Part shown: positions 38,374-47,503 of the stretch, piece after piece
How the letters are laid out: each line of letters begins with the position of its first letter
Numbering within the stretch: position 1 is the stretch's first letter
Source: Marisediminitalea alba
Lineage (GTDB): Bacteria; Pseudomonadota; Gammaproteobacteria; Enterobacterales; Alteromonadaceae
Length of the DNA stretch: 64,000 nt
NCBI RefSeq assembly: GCF_002993365.1
Contig: NZ_PVNP01000196.1
Span: forward strand, 1 to 64,000
Direction: 5' to 3'
Made by a program: the position numbers and the translations under genes
Notes under the pieces: generated by a model
Told to the model about the DNA's origin: nothing
What the model saw: only the letters and a program-made list of their open reading frames with translations
Database searches by the model: none

Positions 38374-38423
38374 GCCTGTCAAGAAATACCCATGAATAAT
38401 ATTACCTCACGCGTAAAAATGGG

Positions 38424-38452
38424 TTGACAGTCAGCCAGTGGCGAAATAAAGT
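38424..38452 (+). promoter_or_regulatory. pheA promoter
   Basis: Consensus -35 TTGACA (38424-38429), 17-bp spacer, -10 TAAAGT (38447-38452). The inferred transcription start at about 38459 coincides with the leader-peptide ATG, which would make the leader mRNA leaderless. Confidence 0.65.
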
Positions 38453-38458
38453 ACCGGT

Positions 38459-38518
38459 ATGAAATTATGTAATCCAAACATCATCGCTCGCTTCTTCGTG
38501 TTTATCACCTTCATCTGA
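38459..38518 (+). CDS. pheL: Phe operon leader peptide PheL
   Basis: A 19-codon frame, MKLCNPNIIARFFVFITFI, ends just before an attenuator terminator and encodes four Phe in its last eight residues (F-F-V-F-I-T-F-I). Ribosome stalling here when charged tRNA-Phe is scarce would favour the antiterminator. E. coli PheL differs in sequence but has the same design. No Shine-Dalgarno is visible because the predicted start site abuts the ATG. Confidence 0.75.
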   Translation: MKLCNPNIIARFFVFITFI

Positions 38519-38570
38519 GGGAGGATACGTAGCGCGTGCGAACAAACCTCCCTACGGGAGGTTTTTTTTT
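38518..38570 (+). promoter_or_regulatory. pheA transcription attenuator (terminator with mutually exclusive antiterminator)
   Basis: The terminator is AACCTCCC-TAC-GGGAGGTT (38545-38563) plus a nine-T run. AGGGAGG immediately after the leader stop (38518-38524) is complementary to CCTCCCT in the terminator's 5' arm (38547-38553), so the two stems exclude each other. This is classic Phe-dependent attenuation. Confidence 0.75.
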
Positions 38571-38594
38571 GCCTGAAGTGTTAAGAGAGAATTT

Positions 38595-39779
38595 ATGTCT
38601 GCCCCTGAATTAGATCAAATTAGAGAGCGTATTACAGCGCTGGATACCGAGCTACTCAGCTTGCTATCTGAACGTCGTGGCCTGACCAACCAGGTTGCTG
38701 AAACCAAAATCAAACACCATATTCCGGTGCGCGACCAGGCTCGCGAAGAGCAATTGCTGATTCGGCTGATTAAAGAAGGTCAGCAAAAAGGACTAGATGC
38801 CCACTACATCACGCAGATTTTTCATGTGATCATTGAAGACTCGGTATTAAACCAGCAGGCGATGCTGGCCGAGCGAGCCAACCCCGGCAGCGCCCTGCCT
38901 CTTAACCGTGTAGCGTTTTTAGGTGATCGCGGTTCATACAGCTACCTGGCCACCCAGAAGTACTTTTCCCGTCGCCCTGGCGACTTGTTAGAGCTGGGCT
39001 GCCAGAGCTTCCGCGAAGTGGTTGGTAAAGTAGAAAATAATGAAGCTGATTACGCCGTGCTGCCGGTAGAAAACACTACCTCAGGCAGCATTAACGAGGT
39101 TTATGACCAACTGCAGAATACCGAATTAAGCATCATTGGCGAACTGACTCACGCTATCAAGCATTCCCTGCTGGTTGCCAAAGAAACCACGCTAGCCAAT
39201 ATCAAAACGCTCTATGCACACCCTCAGGTGTTCACTCAGTGCAGCCACTTCCTGGCCGAACTGGGTAATGTTGAAGTAAAAACCATGGATGCCACTTCTT
39301 CGGCCATGCTAAAGGTGAGTGAACTGAACCGTGACGATGTGGCGGCTATCGGCAGCGAAGCCGGCGGTAATCTGTATGGCCTGTTTGCCATCAAGTCGAA
39401 CCTGGCTAACCAGAAAGAAAACCACAGCCGTTTCATCGTAGTGGCCAAACAGCCGGTAGTGGTACCGTTACAGGTACCGGCTAAAACCACATTTGTTATG
39501 TCGACCGTGCAAAAGCCGGGCGCTCTGGTTGAGGCCTTGATGGTGCTTAAAGAAAACAACATCAACATGACTAAACTGGAATCCCGTCCGATCCCGGGTA
39601 ACCCGTGGGAAGAGTTATTTTATATTGATGTGGAAGGTAACACTCAGGATGGACCGGTGCAGAGTGCGTTGATTGAGCTCAAGCGCATCACCCGTTACCT
39701 GAAGGTGCTGGGTTGCTACCCCAGTGAAGAGATTAACCCCACTAAGGTTGCGGCTTCAAAAGCGCTGACGGCAGGGTAA
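38595..39779 (+). CDS. pheA: Bifunctional chorismate mutase / prephenate dehydratase (P-protein)
   Basis: Two activities of phenylalanine synthesis in one chain. Residues about 1-90: AroQ chorismate mutase (LDTELLSLLSERRGLTNQVAETK). About 105-285: prephenate dehydratase (VAFLGDRGSYSYLATQKYF, VLPVENTTSGSINEVYDQL, and the catalytic Thr in the KTMDATSSAMLK region). About 300-385: regulatory ACT domain with GALVEALMVLKENNINMTKLESRPIPGNPWEELFYIDVEG, which gives Phe feedback. The start has AGAGAG upstream. Controlled by the pheL attenuator. Confidence 0.97.
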   Translation: MSAPELDQIRERITALDTELLSLLSERRGLTNQVAETKIKHHIPVRDQAREEQLLIRLIKEGQQKGLDAHYITQIFHVIIEDSVLNQQAMLAERANPGSALPLNRVAFLGDRGSYSYLATQKYFSRRPGDLLELGCQSFREVVGKVENNEADYAVLPVENTTSGSINEVYDQLQNTELSIIGELTHAIKHSLLVAKETTLANIKTLYAHPQVFTQCSHFLAELGNVEVKTMDATSSAMLKVSELNRDDVAAIGSEAGGNLYGLFAIKSNLANQKENHSRFIVVAKQPVVVPLQVPAKTTFVMSTVQKPGALVEALMVLKENNINMTKLESRPIPGNPWEELFYIDVEGNTQDGPVQSALIELKRITRYLKVLGCYPSEEINPTKVAASKALTAG

Positions 39780-39783
39780 TTTT

Positions 39784-39819
39784 TATCTGAGAAGTGCCAA
39801 ACAGGGCACTTCTCAGGTT
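39784..39819. terminator. Shared hairpin between convergent pheA and tyrA
   Basis: Stem CTGAGAAGTGCC / GGCACTTCTCAG (39787-39816) lies between the pheA stop and the tyrA end, overlapping the latter's stop codon. There is no strong T-run on either strand, so termination efficiency is uncertain. Confidence 0.4.
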
Positions 39820-40964
39820 CTCAGCATTTGGTCATCATCAGCTTTTAGCAACAGGCGTTTACTATCTACCAGGCAGGTTTTTGCGTAATCACCAAACCAC
39901 TCACCAATGCCGTTGAACTGGCGAATAAATTCGGCTTTGTCTCCTTTGTCCAGAATAGACAATGCTTCACCAAAACGTTGGTGGAAGCGTTTTAATAATA
40001 AAAAGTTTTCAGGGTTATTAAAGATTATATCGGCATAAAGTTGGCCGGATTGAGCAAAAAGGCGTCCAACCATCGCCAGTTCCAGCCTGTAGATAGGTGA
40101 ACTGAGCTGAGTAAGCAGATTAAGGTTAGGGTTTTCACCGGCCAAATGGGCACCGTAAACAAAGGTGTTAAAATGACGCATAACCTGAATAAACGCCATG
40201 GCTTTGTCGTGTTCCTGAGCAGTGACCTCAAACAGCGTGGCGCCCCAGGTTTTCATTTGCCCCAGTAGCCAGCTGTAGTGCGACGCTCCGCGTCCGTGAC
40301 ATACCACCACAACCTGCTTGATCATACCCGGCGCATCCGGTCCGAACATTGGATGTAACCCGACAACCGGCCCTTTGTGAGCCTGCATCATGGCATCCAG
40401 CGGCTTATGTTTGATACTGGTGATGTCAGCCAGAATACAGTCTTCAGGCAAACTATTGAGTTTGGCCACCACGTCGACAGTAAGGTTAATAGGCACTGAG
40501 ACGAGCACCAGACTGGCTTCAGCAAACAGGCTGTCGGCCCGGCTCCAGTCGTCTTTTTCGAGAATTTCTACATTGTAACCACTACGCTCGAACAGACCGA
40601 CAAACACTTTACCCAGTGCGCCGGCTCCACCGATAACCACAACCCGTTTTATGCCCGGGTTAATACACCGGTAGCGATTGTTCTGAGTATGGTAGGATTC
40701 ACGCATAATACGGCGCATGAGATCTTCGATTAACGACCCGGAAACACCGCGTTCTGCAGCCTGTTCCCGGCGTTTTTCGAGCATTTGCGCTTCCCGTTCC
40801 GGCACATAAATGGGCATGCCGGTTTTGGCTTTGACTTCACCCACTTTACTGGTGAGTTCGGCGCGTTTTGCGAGAATGTCGATGAGCTGGTTATCCAGCT
40901 CATCAATGCCATGACGTAATTCACTCAGTTGCTGAGCAAACTGTTCGTGGTCGTTCTGTGACAT
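39813..40964 (-). CDS. tyrA: Bifunctional chorismate mutase / prephenate dehydrogenase (T-protein)
   Basis: Tyrosine branch enzyme. Residues about 1-90: chorismate mutase ([29 protein letters not shown]). About 105-375: NAD-dependent prephenate dehydrogenase with the Rossmann motif [18 protein letters not shown] and catalytic His in [12 protein letters not shown]. 383 aa, normal. It starts 3 bp after aroF, giving an aroF-tyrA operon like that of E. coli, under Tyr control. Confidence 0.97.
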   Translation of the reverse strand: MSQNDHEQFAQQLSELRHGIDELDNQLIDILAKRAELTSKVGEVKAKTGMPIYVPEREAQMLEKRREQAAERGVSGSLIEDLMRRIMRESYHTQNNRYRCINPGIKRVVVIGGAGALGKVFVGLFERSGYNVEILEKDDWSRADSLFAEASLVLVSVPINLTVDVVAKLNSLPEDCILADITSIKHKPLDAMMQAHKGPVVGLHPMFGPDAPGMIKQVVVVCHGRGASHYSWLLGQMKTWGATLFEVTAQEHDKAMAFIQVMRHFNTFVYGAHLAGENPNLNLLTQLSSPIYRLELAMVGRLFAQSGQLYADIIFNNPENFLLLKRFHQRFGEALSILDKGDKAEFIRQFNGIGEWFGDYAKTCLVDSKRLLLKADDDQMLRT

Positions 40965-40967
40965 AGA

Positions 40968-42059
40968 TTAGGCTAATTCCGTACGCTTGTTTTGACGCAA
41001 TGGTAGCACAGTAATCAGTTTGTCACGCATTTGATCCAGCAGGCTTTCGGTGGTTTCCCAGTCAATACAGCCATCGGTAATCGACACTCCATATTCGAGA
41101 TCTTTAAAATCGACACCGTCAGACTTCTGGTTACCTTCTTTAAGGTGACTTTCCAGCATGATACCGATGATCGACTGGTTGCCCTCAAGGATCTGATTAA
41201 CCACATTCTTAGCCACCAGCGGTTGACGACGATAATCCTTGTTGGAGTTAGCGTGTGAACAATCCACTACCAGACCAGCAGTAAGGCCGGCTTTGTCCAT
41301 CCATTCTTCGCATTCAGAAACACATACCGAATCATAGTTAGGTTGCTTACCACCACGCAAAATAATATGACCATCGGGGTTACCGGCAGTTTCGATAATA
41401 CTCACCTGCCCTTGTTTGTTGATCCCCATAAAGCGGTGAGATGACGCTGCTGAGCGTAAAGCGTTTACCGCAATATCAAGGCTACCGTCAGTACCGTTTT
41501 TAAAGCCTACCGGCATTGACAGACCACTGGCCATTTCGCGGTGAGTCTGTGACTCTGAGGTACGCGCACCAATAGCGCTCCAGCTGAACAGCTCCGCCAG
41601 GTACTGTGGACTGATAGGATCCAGTGCCTCTGTTGCAACCGGCAGTTCAAGCTCGGCAAGCCAGATCAGTAATTCACGCGCTTTGCGTAAACCGGTTTCA
41701 ATATCAAAGGTATCGTTGATATGCGGGTCGTTAATTAACCCTTTCCAGCCGGTGGTGGTTCTGGGCTTTTCGAAATACACGCGCATTACGATATACAGGG
41801 TGTCTTTATAGCATTCGTGCAGCTCTTTCAGTCGCAGTGCATAATCTTTAGCCGCTTCAATATCGTGAATCGAACATGGGCCGCACACCACCAGTAAGCG
41901 ATGATCACGACGGTGGATAATGTCAGAAATGATCTGACGGGATTGTCGGATAACCTCCAGGCCTCTTTCTGAGGCGGGAAGTTCTGCCGCCAGCGCGTCT
42001 GGCGTTACCAGTACCTTCTCTGCGCTAACGTGAATATTGTTAATAGTGTCCTTAATCAT
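40968..42059 (-). CDS. aroF: 3-deoxy-7-phosphoheptulonate (DAHP) synthase, AroF type
   Basis: First enzyme of the shikimate pathway (PEP + erythrose-4-P). Class I DAHP synthase: LLVVCGPCSIHDIEAAKDYALRL, RVYFEKPRTTTGWKGL, GARTSESQTHREMASGLSMPVGFKNGTDG, LVVDCSHANSNKDY. 363 aa. The operon with tyrA and a TyrR box upstream mark it as the tyrosine-regulated isozyme. Confidence 0.95.
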   Translation of the reverse strand: MIKDTINNIHVSAEKVLVTPDALAAELPASERGLEVIRQSRQIISDIIHRRDHRLLVVCGPCSIHDIEAAKDYALRLKELHECYKDTLYIVMRVYFEKPRTTTGWKGLINDPHINDTFDIETGLRKARELLIWLAELELPVATEALDPISPQYLAELFSWSAIGARTSESQTHREMASGLSMPVGFKNGTDGSLDIAVNALRSAASSHRFMGINKQGQVSIIETAGNPDGHIILRGGKQPNYDSVCVSECEEWMDKAGLTAGLVVDCSHANSNKDYRRQPLVAKNVVNQILEGNQSIIGIMLESHLKEGNQKSDGVDFKDLEYGVSITDGCIDWETTESLLDQMRDKLITVLPLRQNKRTELA

Positions 42060-42390
42060 AGGGTCGCTCTTATTGGGTGAAAGTCATTTCAATGCCGCTT
42101 CAACAAGGCCTCAACCTTTTTAATAATTAAAGCAGAGCCGGGCAAAAAATACAGATGTACAATTATATTTACAGTGAAATATTACTACATTGCTTTAAGG
42201 CGTTGACTTTTTACCAAGAATCTATAAGCGAAGCAAGTGAAAGTTCCAAATTTATACTTATTTGTAACGAACTGTTACCAGAGCCCATGTGGCGTATTTA
42301 TTGGGTTGTATGATAACGCAGACACCACTAAAGTAGCATTCCAATGTCTGAGAATCTTATCAACGACAAAATAAAAACGAGCGAAGACAG
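42060..42390. other. Divergent intergenic region, aroF and ABC operon promoters
   Basis: 331 bp containing the TyrR box (42156-42173) and a second palindrome GTAAC-GAACT-GTTAC (42264-42278), whose factor is unknown. The ATPase gene promoter must lie at about 42300-42375. No further gene seen. Confidence 0.5.
42156..42173. promoter_or_regulatory. TyrR box upstream of aroF-tyrA
   Basis: TGTACA-ATTATA-TTTACA matches the TyrR operator consensus TGTAAA-N6-TTTACA with one mismatch. It lies about 100 bp upstream of the aroF start. Tyr-TyrR binding here would repress the operon. Confidence 0.7.
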
Positions 42391-43068
42391 ATGATTACAC
42401 TCAAGGATATTCGTAAGAGTTTTACCAATGGTGAAGAAACCATTGTAGCACTCAACGATGTTTCTTTATCCATTCAGGAAAATGAATTTGTCTCCTTTAT
42501 GGGCAGTTCAGGTTCCGGCAAATCAACCATGATGAATATTCTTGGTTGCCTCGATACGCCCGATAGCGGCGAATATTTGTTAAACGGCAATGCCGTGAAT
42601 GAGTTAACCGATGAAGCTTTGTCAAAAATTCGCAATGAGCATATCGGTTTTATTTTTCAGACTTTCCATCTGCTGCCCAAACTGGATGCTATTGGCAACG
42701 TCAAGCTCCCCCTGCGCTACAGCGACGTGTCGGAGGAAGAAGCGACCCAACGTGCCCAGGCCCTGCTGGAAAAAGTAGGCCTTGGTCACCGCATGCACCA
42801 TCGCCCTTTTGAAATGTCTGGCGGACAACGCCAGCGGGTTGCTATTGCCCGGGCCTTGATTAACCGTCCCACCATGATCCTGGCGGATGAGCCTACCGGT
42901 AACCTCGATAGTAAAACCTCTGACGATATCATGGCCCTGCTCACCGAATTACACCAGCAAGGGCAAACCATCGTAATGGTCACCCACGAAGAAAACATTG
43001 CTGATTTCGCACAAAAAGTGATCACCATGAAAGACGGCCAAATCATCAGCGAGAAAACCAACTCATGA
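42391..43068 (+). CDS. ABC transporter ATP-binding protein (MacB/LolD class)
   Basis: 225 aa ATPase of the MacB/LolD exporter class. Walker A GSSGSGKSTMMNILGCLD, Q-loop IFQTFHLLPKLDAIGNV, signature MSGGQRQRVAIARAL, Walker B MILADEPTGNLDS, H-loop VTHE: all intact. First gene of a five-gene operon with three membrane-fusion proteins and a MacB-type permease. It energises the permease by tripartite-style mechanotransmission. Start-to-stop overlap with the next gene. Confidence 0.92.
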   Translation: MITLKDIRKSFTNGEETIVALNDVSLSIQENEFVSFMGSSGSGKSTMMNILGCLDTPDSGEYLLNGNAVNELTDEALSKIRNEHIGFIFQTFHLLPKLDAIGNVKLPLRYSDVSEEEATQRAQALLEKVGLGHRMHHRPFEMSGGQRQRVAIARALINRPTMILADEPTGNLDSKTSDDIMALLTELHQQGQTIVMVTHEENIADFAQKVITMKDGQIISEKTNS

Positions 43069-44054
43069 GACAATCAATTGTTTACTTATTGATGTGCGGC
43101 CTCAGCATGTCGGTATTGAGTGCCAAAGCAGAGGATACTGCCAGTCAGCTAATCGTGACCGGCAAAGTCACCTCTTCCAATGTACAGGTTGTTTCGGCAC
43201 CGCGCACCGACCGCTGGAATATTCAAATCCAGTGGATGGTTGATGAAGGCAGCATTGTTGAGCCGGGCGATACCATTGCGCTTTTCGACTCCGGCAGTGT
43301 GGATGCTCAGCTGGAACAAAATGAAGATTCACTGAATACCCAGACCCTGGAAATGGAAAGTAAGCGGGTGGAGCTGGCTCAGGCCGTGGCCGATGCGCGC
43401 AGTGCGTTGAAAATTGCCGATCTGGAAGTCGAAAAAGCCCGCATTGAGGCCGAAATTGAAAGTACCGACGTTAGTGAGTATGACAAGGGCCAGTACAAAC
43501 TTGCACTGGAGCGCGCGCTGGTAGAACAGTTTAAAGCCCAACAGGCACTGGAACAAAAGCTGATTGAGCAGGAAAACACGCTGCAAAAGCAACAAATTGA
43601 AATTACCAAGCTGGAAGAGAATATCAATTACCAGCGCTATCAGTTAACCCGCTTAAAAGTAGAGTCGACTATAGCTGGTGTTGTCAGCCATATGTACCAT
43701 CCCTGGACCAACGAAAAAATTACCGCCGGCACCACCTTACAGGCCGCCATGAAGGTAATGGAAGTACAGGATATCAAAGGCTTTAAAGTGGATGCCTGGG
43801 TGCACGAAATAGATGCCGACCGCGTGGATGTAGGTCAGCAGGCGCTGGTTTCTCTCGATGCCTATCCTGGCCAGAGCTATACCGCAACGGTCACCAGCGA
43901 GGTCTCTCAACCAGAGAAGAAAGCCGGCTGGGGCGACAGCGCTTACTACCAGATTGAGCTGTCGTTTACCGATATGCCCGACAAAAAATTACTGCCGGGA
44001 ATGAGTGTCCGGGTGGTTATCCCTGCGGCACAGGAGTTAAGTCATGCACGTTAA
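43065..44054 (+). CDS. HlyD/MacA-like periplasmic adaptor 1 of an ABC operon
   Basis: 329 aa, signal peptide (about 1-22, ending AKA), lipoyl half-domain (VDEGSIVEPGDTIALFDSG), a long coiled coil (about 80-195), and a beta-barrel with LPGMSVRVVIPA. No lipobox, so probably soluble or periplasmic. Overlaps neighbours by 4 bp (43065) and 11 bp (44044). Confidence 0.85.
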   Translation: MRQSIVYLLMCGLSMSVLSAKAEDTASQLIVTGKVTSSNVQVVSAPRTDRWNIQIQWMVDEGSIVEPGDTIALFDSGSVDAQLEQNEDSLNTQTLEMESKRVELAQAVADARSALKIADLEVEKARIEAEIESTDVSEYDKGQYKLALERALVEQFKAQQALEQKLIEQENTLQKQQIEITKLEENINYQRYQLTRLKVESTIAGVVSHMYHPWTNEKITAGTTLQAAMKVMEVQDIKGFKVDAWVHEIDADRVDVGQQALVSLDAYPGQSYTATVTSEVSQPEKKAGWGDSAYYQIELSFTDMPDKKLLPGMSVRVVIPAAQELSHAR

Positions 44055-45042
44055 GTTTTCTGTTTTGCTGTGTGCCGCATTAACGCTCGGCGCCTGCAGC
44101 AACGATAAGGCGATTGAAATAGCGTCGGAGAAAACGCTGAGCGCCCCGCTCACCGCTTCTGGTGAAATTGTGTCGCTGGACAGTGCCAGTGTGTCACCGC
44201 CTTCGATTCGTGGCATGTGGCAGATGAAAGTGCAGTTTCTGGTGCCGGAAAACACCAACATAAAAGAAGGCGATATGCTGCTCAAGTTTGATGGTCAGCA
44301 ATTACAAACCAAGCTGATTGAGCAACAAAGCGAGCTGGATGCTGAGAAAAAGAACTTTGAGAAAGAGCTGCTCGAAAACGAAGCCCGGGCCGAAGAGTTA
44401 AAGCTGGCACTGGCTGAGGCCCAAATGAACTATGAAAAAGAAAAACGTCTGGCGGAAATCGTTGATATTTCTACTAAGCGGGTCGAAAAAGAAAAGCAGC
44501 AAAAAGAGTTTGAAATAGCCAGAGCTAGACTGAATCAGGCTACGCAACAGGCCAAACAGTTTGCCGAAACCCGCAAGCTCAATGAGCAACTGGCGCAAAG
44601 CAAAATTAACCGTTTGCAATCCAAGCTCGGGCAAACTCAGCGCTACATTGCCAAGCTCACGGTTAAGTCACCCAAGCCAGGCTTGATAATGTACAAAGCC
44701 GCGCCGGATGGCGAAAAAGTTGCGGTAGGCGATTCAGTCTTTATGGGCCGCACCATTCTGACCATTCCTTCACTGGATAAGCTGGCGGTTAAAGCCCAGT
44801 TTGATGAGGCAGACACAGCTAAGCTAAGCATCGGATCAAAAGTGAAAGTGACGCTGGACGCCTACCCTGAAGTGCCTTACGCCGGCAAAATTGTCTCCCT
44901 TGGTGAAGCCTATAAAGAAAAGTCCTCCACCAATCTTAGTATTGTGTTTGATGTGCAAATTGAACTGGAAAAAATCGACCCGTCGCGGATGCGCCCAGGC
45001 ATGAAAGCCAATATCGAAGTTCAGGAGGATAACTTATCATGA
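44044..45042 (+). CDS. HlyD/MacA-like lipoprotein adaptor 2 of an ABC operon
   Basis: 332 aa membrane-fusion protein. Lipobox LTLGAC (Cys about 18). Lipoyl half (PENTNIKEGDMLLKFDGQQL), a long Lys/Glu-rich coiled coil (about 90-200) and a beta-barrel (VTLDAYPEVPYAGKIVSLGEAY, RMRPGMKANIEV). The second of three consecutive adaptors. Overlaps both neighbours. Confidence 0.85.
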   Translation: MHVKFSVLLCAALTLGACSNDKAIEIASEKTLSAPLTASGEIVSLDSASVSPPSIRGMWQMKVQFLVPENTNIKEGDMLLKFDGQQLQTKLIEQQSELDAEKKNFEKELLENEARAEELKLALAEAQMNYEKEKRLAEIVDISTKRVEKEKQQKEFEIARARLNQATQQAKQFAETRKLNEQLAQSKINRLQSKLGQTQRYIAKLTVKSPKPGLIMYKAAPDGEKVAVGDSVFMGRTILTIPSLDKLAVKAQFDEADTAKLSIGSKVKVTLDAYPEVPYAGKIVSLGEAYKEKSSTNLSIVFDVQIELEKIDPSRMRPGMKANIEVQEDNLS

Positions 45043-46223
45043 CTCCTAAGTGGTTTACCTGCCTTATGGCAGCCTTACTATTGAGCGGTTGCAGCGAAAC
45101 AGAACAAACAACCCCCACCTACCAGGTTGAACGCCAGCCCTTTGAGCTTATGGTGCCGGTAAAGGGTGAGCTGGAAGCCGCCAGTGCAACGGCCATTGGC
45201 GCATCGAGCCGCCGCCCGATGACCATCGCGTGGCTGGAAAAAGAGTACACCAATGTTAAAAAAGGCCAGTTAATCGCCCGTTTTGATGCTGAACAGCTTA
45301 ACCTCGACATGCGCAGGGAAATGCTCGCCATGATGCTCCTTGAGGAAGACATGAAGCTGAACCGCTCTACCCTGACACAAGAAGAGCTCGACGTAGAAAT
45401 GGACAAGGCGCTGGTGGTTAAAGAGTTTGCCTTTGCAGACGAATTTACCATCGATGATTTGCGGGTCTATTCGCGTATCGAAATTATCGAAAACATGCAA
45501 AACAAAGAATACCTCGGTGCCAAAGACAACTACCTGGACTGGAAAAAAGAAAGCGTGGTGGAGCAAAACTCCAGCGCCATAGACGTCTTAAGTATTCGCA
45601 AAAAAGGCAGTGAGCAGAAGTATAACCAGATTAAGTCAGCCATTGAGACGCTTGAGATTCATGCGCCATACGACGGCCTGCTGGTATACGAATCTAACTG
45701 GCGTGGCGAGAAGCCATCGGTAGGCGAAACCGTATTTCCGGGGCGGCCTATCGCTAAACTTCCGGACTTGTCGAAAATGCAGGCCAAGGGCTACGTGCTG
45801 GATAAACAGGCCATCGGCCTGGCTCCCGGCCAGCCGGTTACCATCTCCCTGGAAGCTTACCCTAACAAGGTATTCACCGGCACCTTAAAACAGGTTTCGG
45901 GCTTCTCCAGAACCATTGCCCGAAACGATCCCACTAAGTACTTTGAGGTGACGATAGATATTGACGATCAGGACTCACCTATTCTCTCTCCGGGGCGCAA
46001 ACTAAATGCCCGGATTGAGGTATCCAAAGGCGAAAGCAAGCTGATGGTGCCGATTCAGGCCATCTACAACGAACAGGGAGTCAACTACGTGTTCCGTAAA
46101 GATGGCGCTGGCTTCAGCCGCCAGCAAATTCAAATTGGCCAGAAAAACCTGCACTTTGTGGAAGTCACCAACGGCCTCAGCGAAGGCGATAGTATTGCCC
46201 TGTCGTACCGGGAGCTTATTTAA
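45039..46223 (+). CDS. HlyD/MacA-like lipoprotein adaptor 3 of an ABC operon
   Basis: 394 aa. Lipobox LLLSGC (Cys about 18). Lipoyl half (LEKEYTNVKKGQLIARFDAEQ), helical hairpin (about 85-190), barrel (VTISLEAYPNKVFTGTLKQVSG) and a MacA-like membrane-proximal domain (MVPIQAIYNEQGVNYVFRKDG). The longest of the three and the only one that keeps the membrane-proximal domain typical of MacA, so it is most likely the subunit that contacts the permease. Confidence 0.85.
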   Translation: MTPKWFTCLMAALLLSGCSETEQTTPTYQVERQPFELMVPVKGELEAASATAIGASSRRPMTIAWLEKEYTNVKKGQLIARFDAEQLNLDMRREMLAMMLLEEDMKLNRSTLTQEELDVEMDKALVVKEFAFADEFTIDDLRVYSRIEIIENMQNKEYLGAKDNYLDWKKESVVEQNSSAIDVLSIRKKGSEQKYNQIKSAIETLEIHAPYDGLLVYESNWRGEKPSVGETVFPGRPIAKLPDLSKMQAKGYVLDKQAIGLAPGQPVTISLEAYPNKVFTGTLKQVSGFSRTIARNDPTKYFEVTIDIDDQDSPILSPGRKLNARIEVSKGESKLMVPIQAIYNEQGVNYVFRKDGAGFSRQQIQIGQKNLHFVEVTNGLSEGDSIALSYRELI

Positions 46224-47479
46224 TGTTAAACCAACTTACGATAACCAAAACCCGGTTGCTGGTAAGCGACGCTTTACATGAATTACTGGCACAAAAACTT
46301 CGCACTTTCTTAACCCTGCTGGGCATGATTTTTGGCGTTGGCGCGGTAATCGCTATGCTCAACATTGGTAAAGGTGCGGAGCAGGAAGCGCTAAAAATGA
46401 TTGGCTCTATGGGGTTACAAAACCTGATTGTAGAATCCAAAAGCTACACCGCCGAAGAGCTGAAAGATATCCGCGAAGAGTCGCTCGGCCTCAACCTTGC
46501 TGATGTGGAAGCCGCCATGGCGACCCTGCCCTTTATTACTCACTACAGCGGTGAAAAACAGATTAAGCTATTTGCCCTCTACAGCGATTTTGCCAAAGCT
46601 GATGCATCAGCCGTGGGCGTTACCAGCAGCTACTTTGACCTTGCCAGCATGACCGCTGCTAAGGGCCGCTTACTCAGCGATGATGATGAGTTGCACGTAT
46701 CGCAGGTTGCAGTGCTCGGCGCCGATGTCGCCAACACCCTGTTCCCTGATAAAGATCCGCTAGGCCAGTTTCTTAAAATCAACCATGTGTGGTTTGAGGT
46801 CGTTGGCGTGATTGCGGCACCAGAATTTAATAAGGAAGCCTTTCAGGGCGTGAAAATTAACGGTGACAGAAACCGCGTGTTTATCCCGTTATCCACCAGC
46901 CAGAAAAAGCTCAACATGGAACCCCTCGCCAGCGAACTGGATGTGGTGAAGTTTGAAGTCGAAGATGATTACTCTACCGTACTGGCGGCGAAAGCCGTTA
47001 CCCAGTTGCTTGCTCAACGCCACGGCGGCATTGACGACTACAGCCTGATCATTCCGGTGGAACTGCTGGCACAACAGGAAAATACCCAGCGCATCTTCAA
47101 CATCGTAATGGCGTGTGTGGCCGGTATCTCATTACTGGTTGGTGGCATCGGCATTATGAACATTATGCTGGCAAACGTGCTGGAGCGTACCAAAGAAATT
47201 GGGTTACTACGTGCAGTAGGTGCCACTCAGCAGGACATTAAATTGCAATTTATCGCCGAGAGTTTTGTAATTTCAGTGATTGGCGGCCTGTTGGGGATTT
47301 TCTTTGGCCTGGTGCTATCCGAGATTATCGGTTTCTACTCAGACTGGGCAGTAAGCTGGTCGCTTACAGCGATTGTACTATCAGTATCGATTTGCCTGTT
47401 GGTAGGTGTTGGCTTTGGCGTATTCCCCGCCATAAAAGCCTCAAAGCTCAACCCAATAGACGCCCTCCATTCAGACTAA
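46223..47479 (+). CDS. MacB/FtsX-type ABC transporter permease
   Basis: 418 aa. N-terminal helix (about 28-50), a large periplasmic MacB-PCD domain (about 55-270) and three C-terminal helices (about 295-320, 345-370, 380-405). The FtsX signature GGIGIMNIMLANVLERTKEIGLLRAVGAT is present. The start overlaps the stop of adaptor 3 by one base (TAATG). Closes the operon; a hairpin terminator follows directly. Confidence 0.92.
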   Translation: MLNQLTITKTRLLVSDALHELLAQKLRTFLTLLGMIFGVGAVIAMLNIGKGAEQEALKMIGSMGLQNLIVESKSYTAEELKDIREESLGLNLADVEAAMATLPFITHYSGEKQIKLFALYSDFAKADASAVGVTSSYFDLASMTAAKGRLLSDDDELHVSQVAVLGADVANTLFPDKDPLGQFLKINHVWFEVVGVIAAPEFNKEAFQGVKINGDRNRVFIPLSTSQKKLNMEPLASELDVVKFEVEDDYSTVLAAKAVTQLLAQRHGGIDDYSLIIPVELLAQQENTQRIFNIVMACVAGISLLVGGIGIMNIMLANVLERTKEIGLLRAVGATQQDIKLQFIAESFVISVIGGLLGIFFGLVLSEIIGFYSDWAVSWSLTAIVLSVSICLLVGVGFGVFPAIKASKLNPIDALHSD

Positions 47480-47503
47480 AAATAAGCATAAGCTTATTTT
47501 TAT
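47478..47503 (+). terminator. Terminator of the three-adaptor ABC operon
   Basis: Perfect 10-bp AAAAATAAGC / GCTTATTTTT stem with ATAA loop, starting inside the permease stop codon and ending in T5. Confidence 0.6.

Noticed and set aside
42264-42278. The GTAAC-GAACT-GTTAC palindrome as a second TyrR box.
   Set aside because: It does not match TGTAAA-N6-TTTACA spacing; kept only as an unidentified palindrome.
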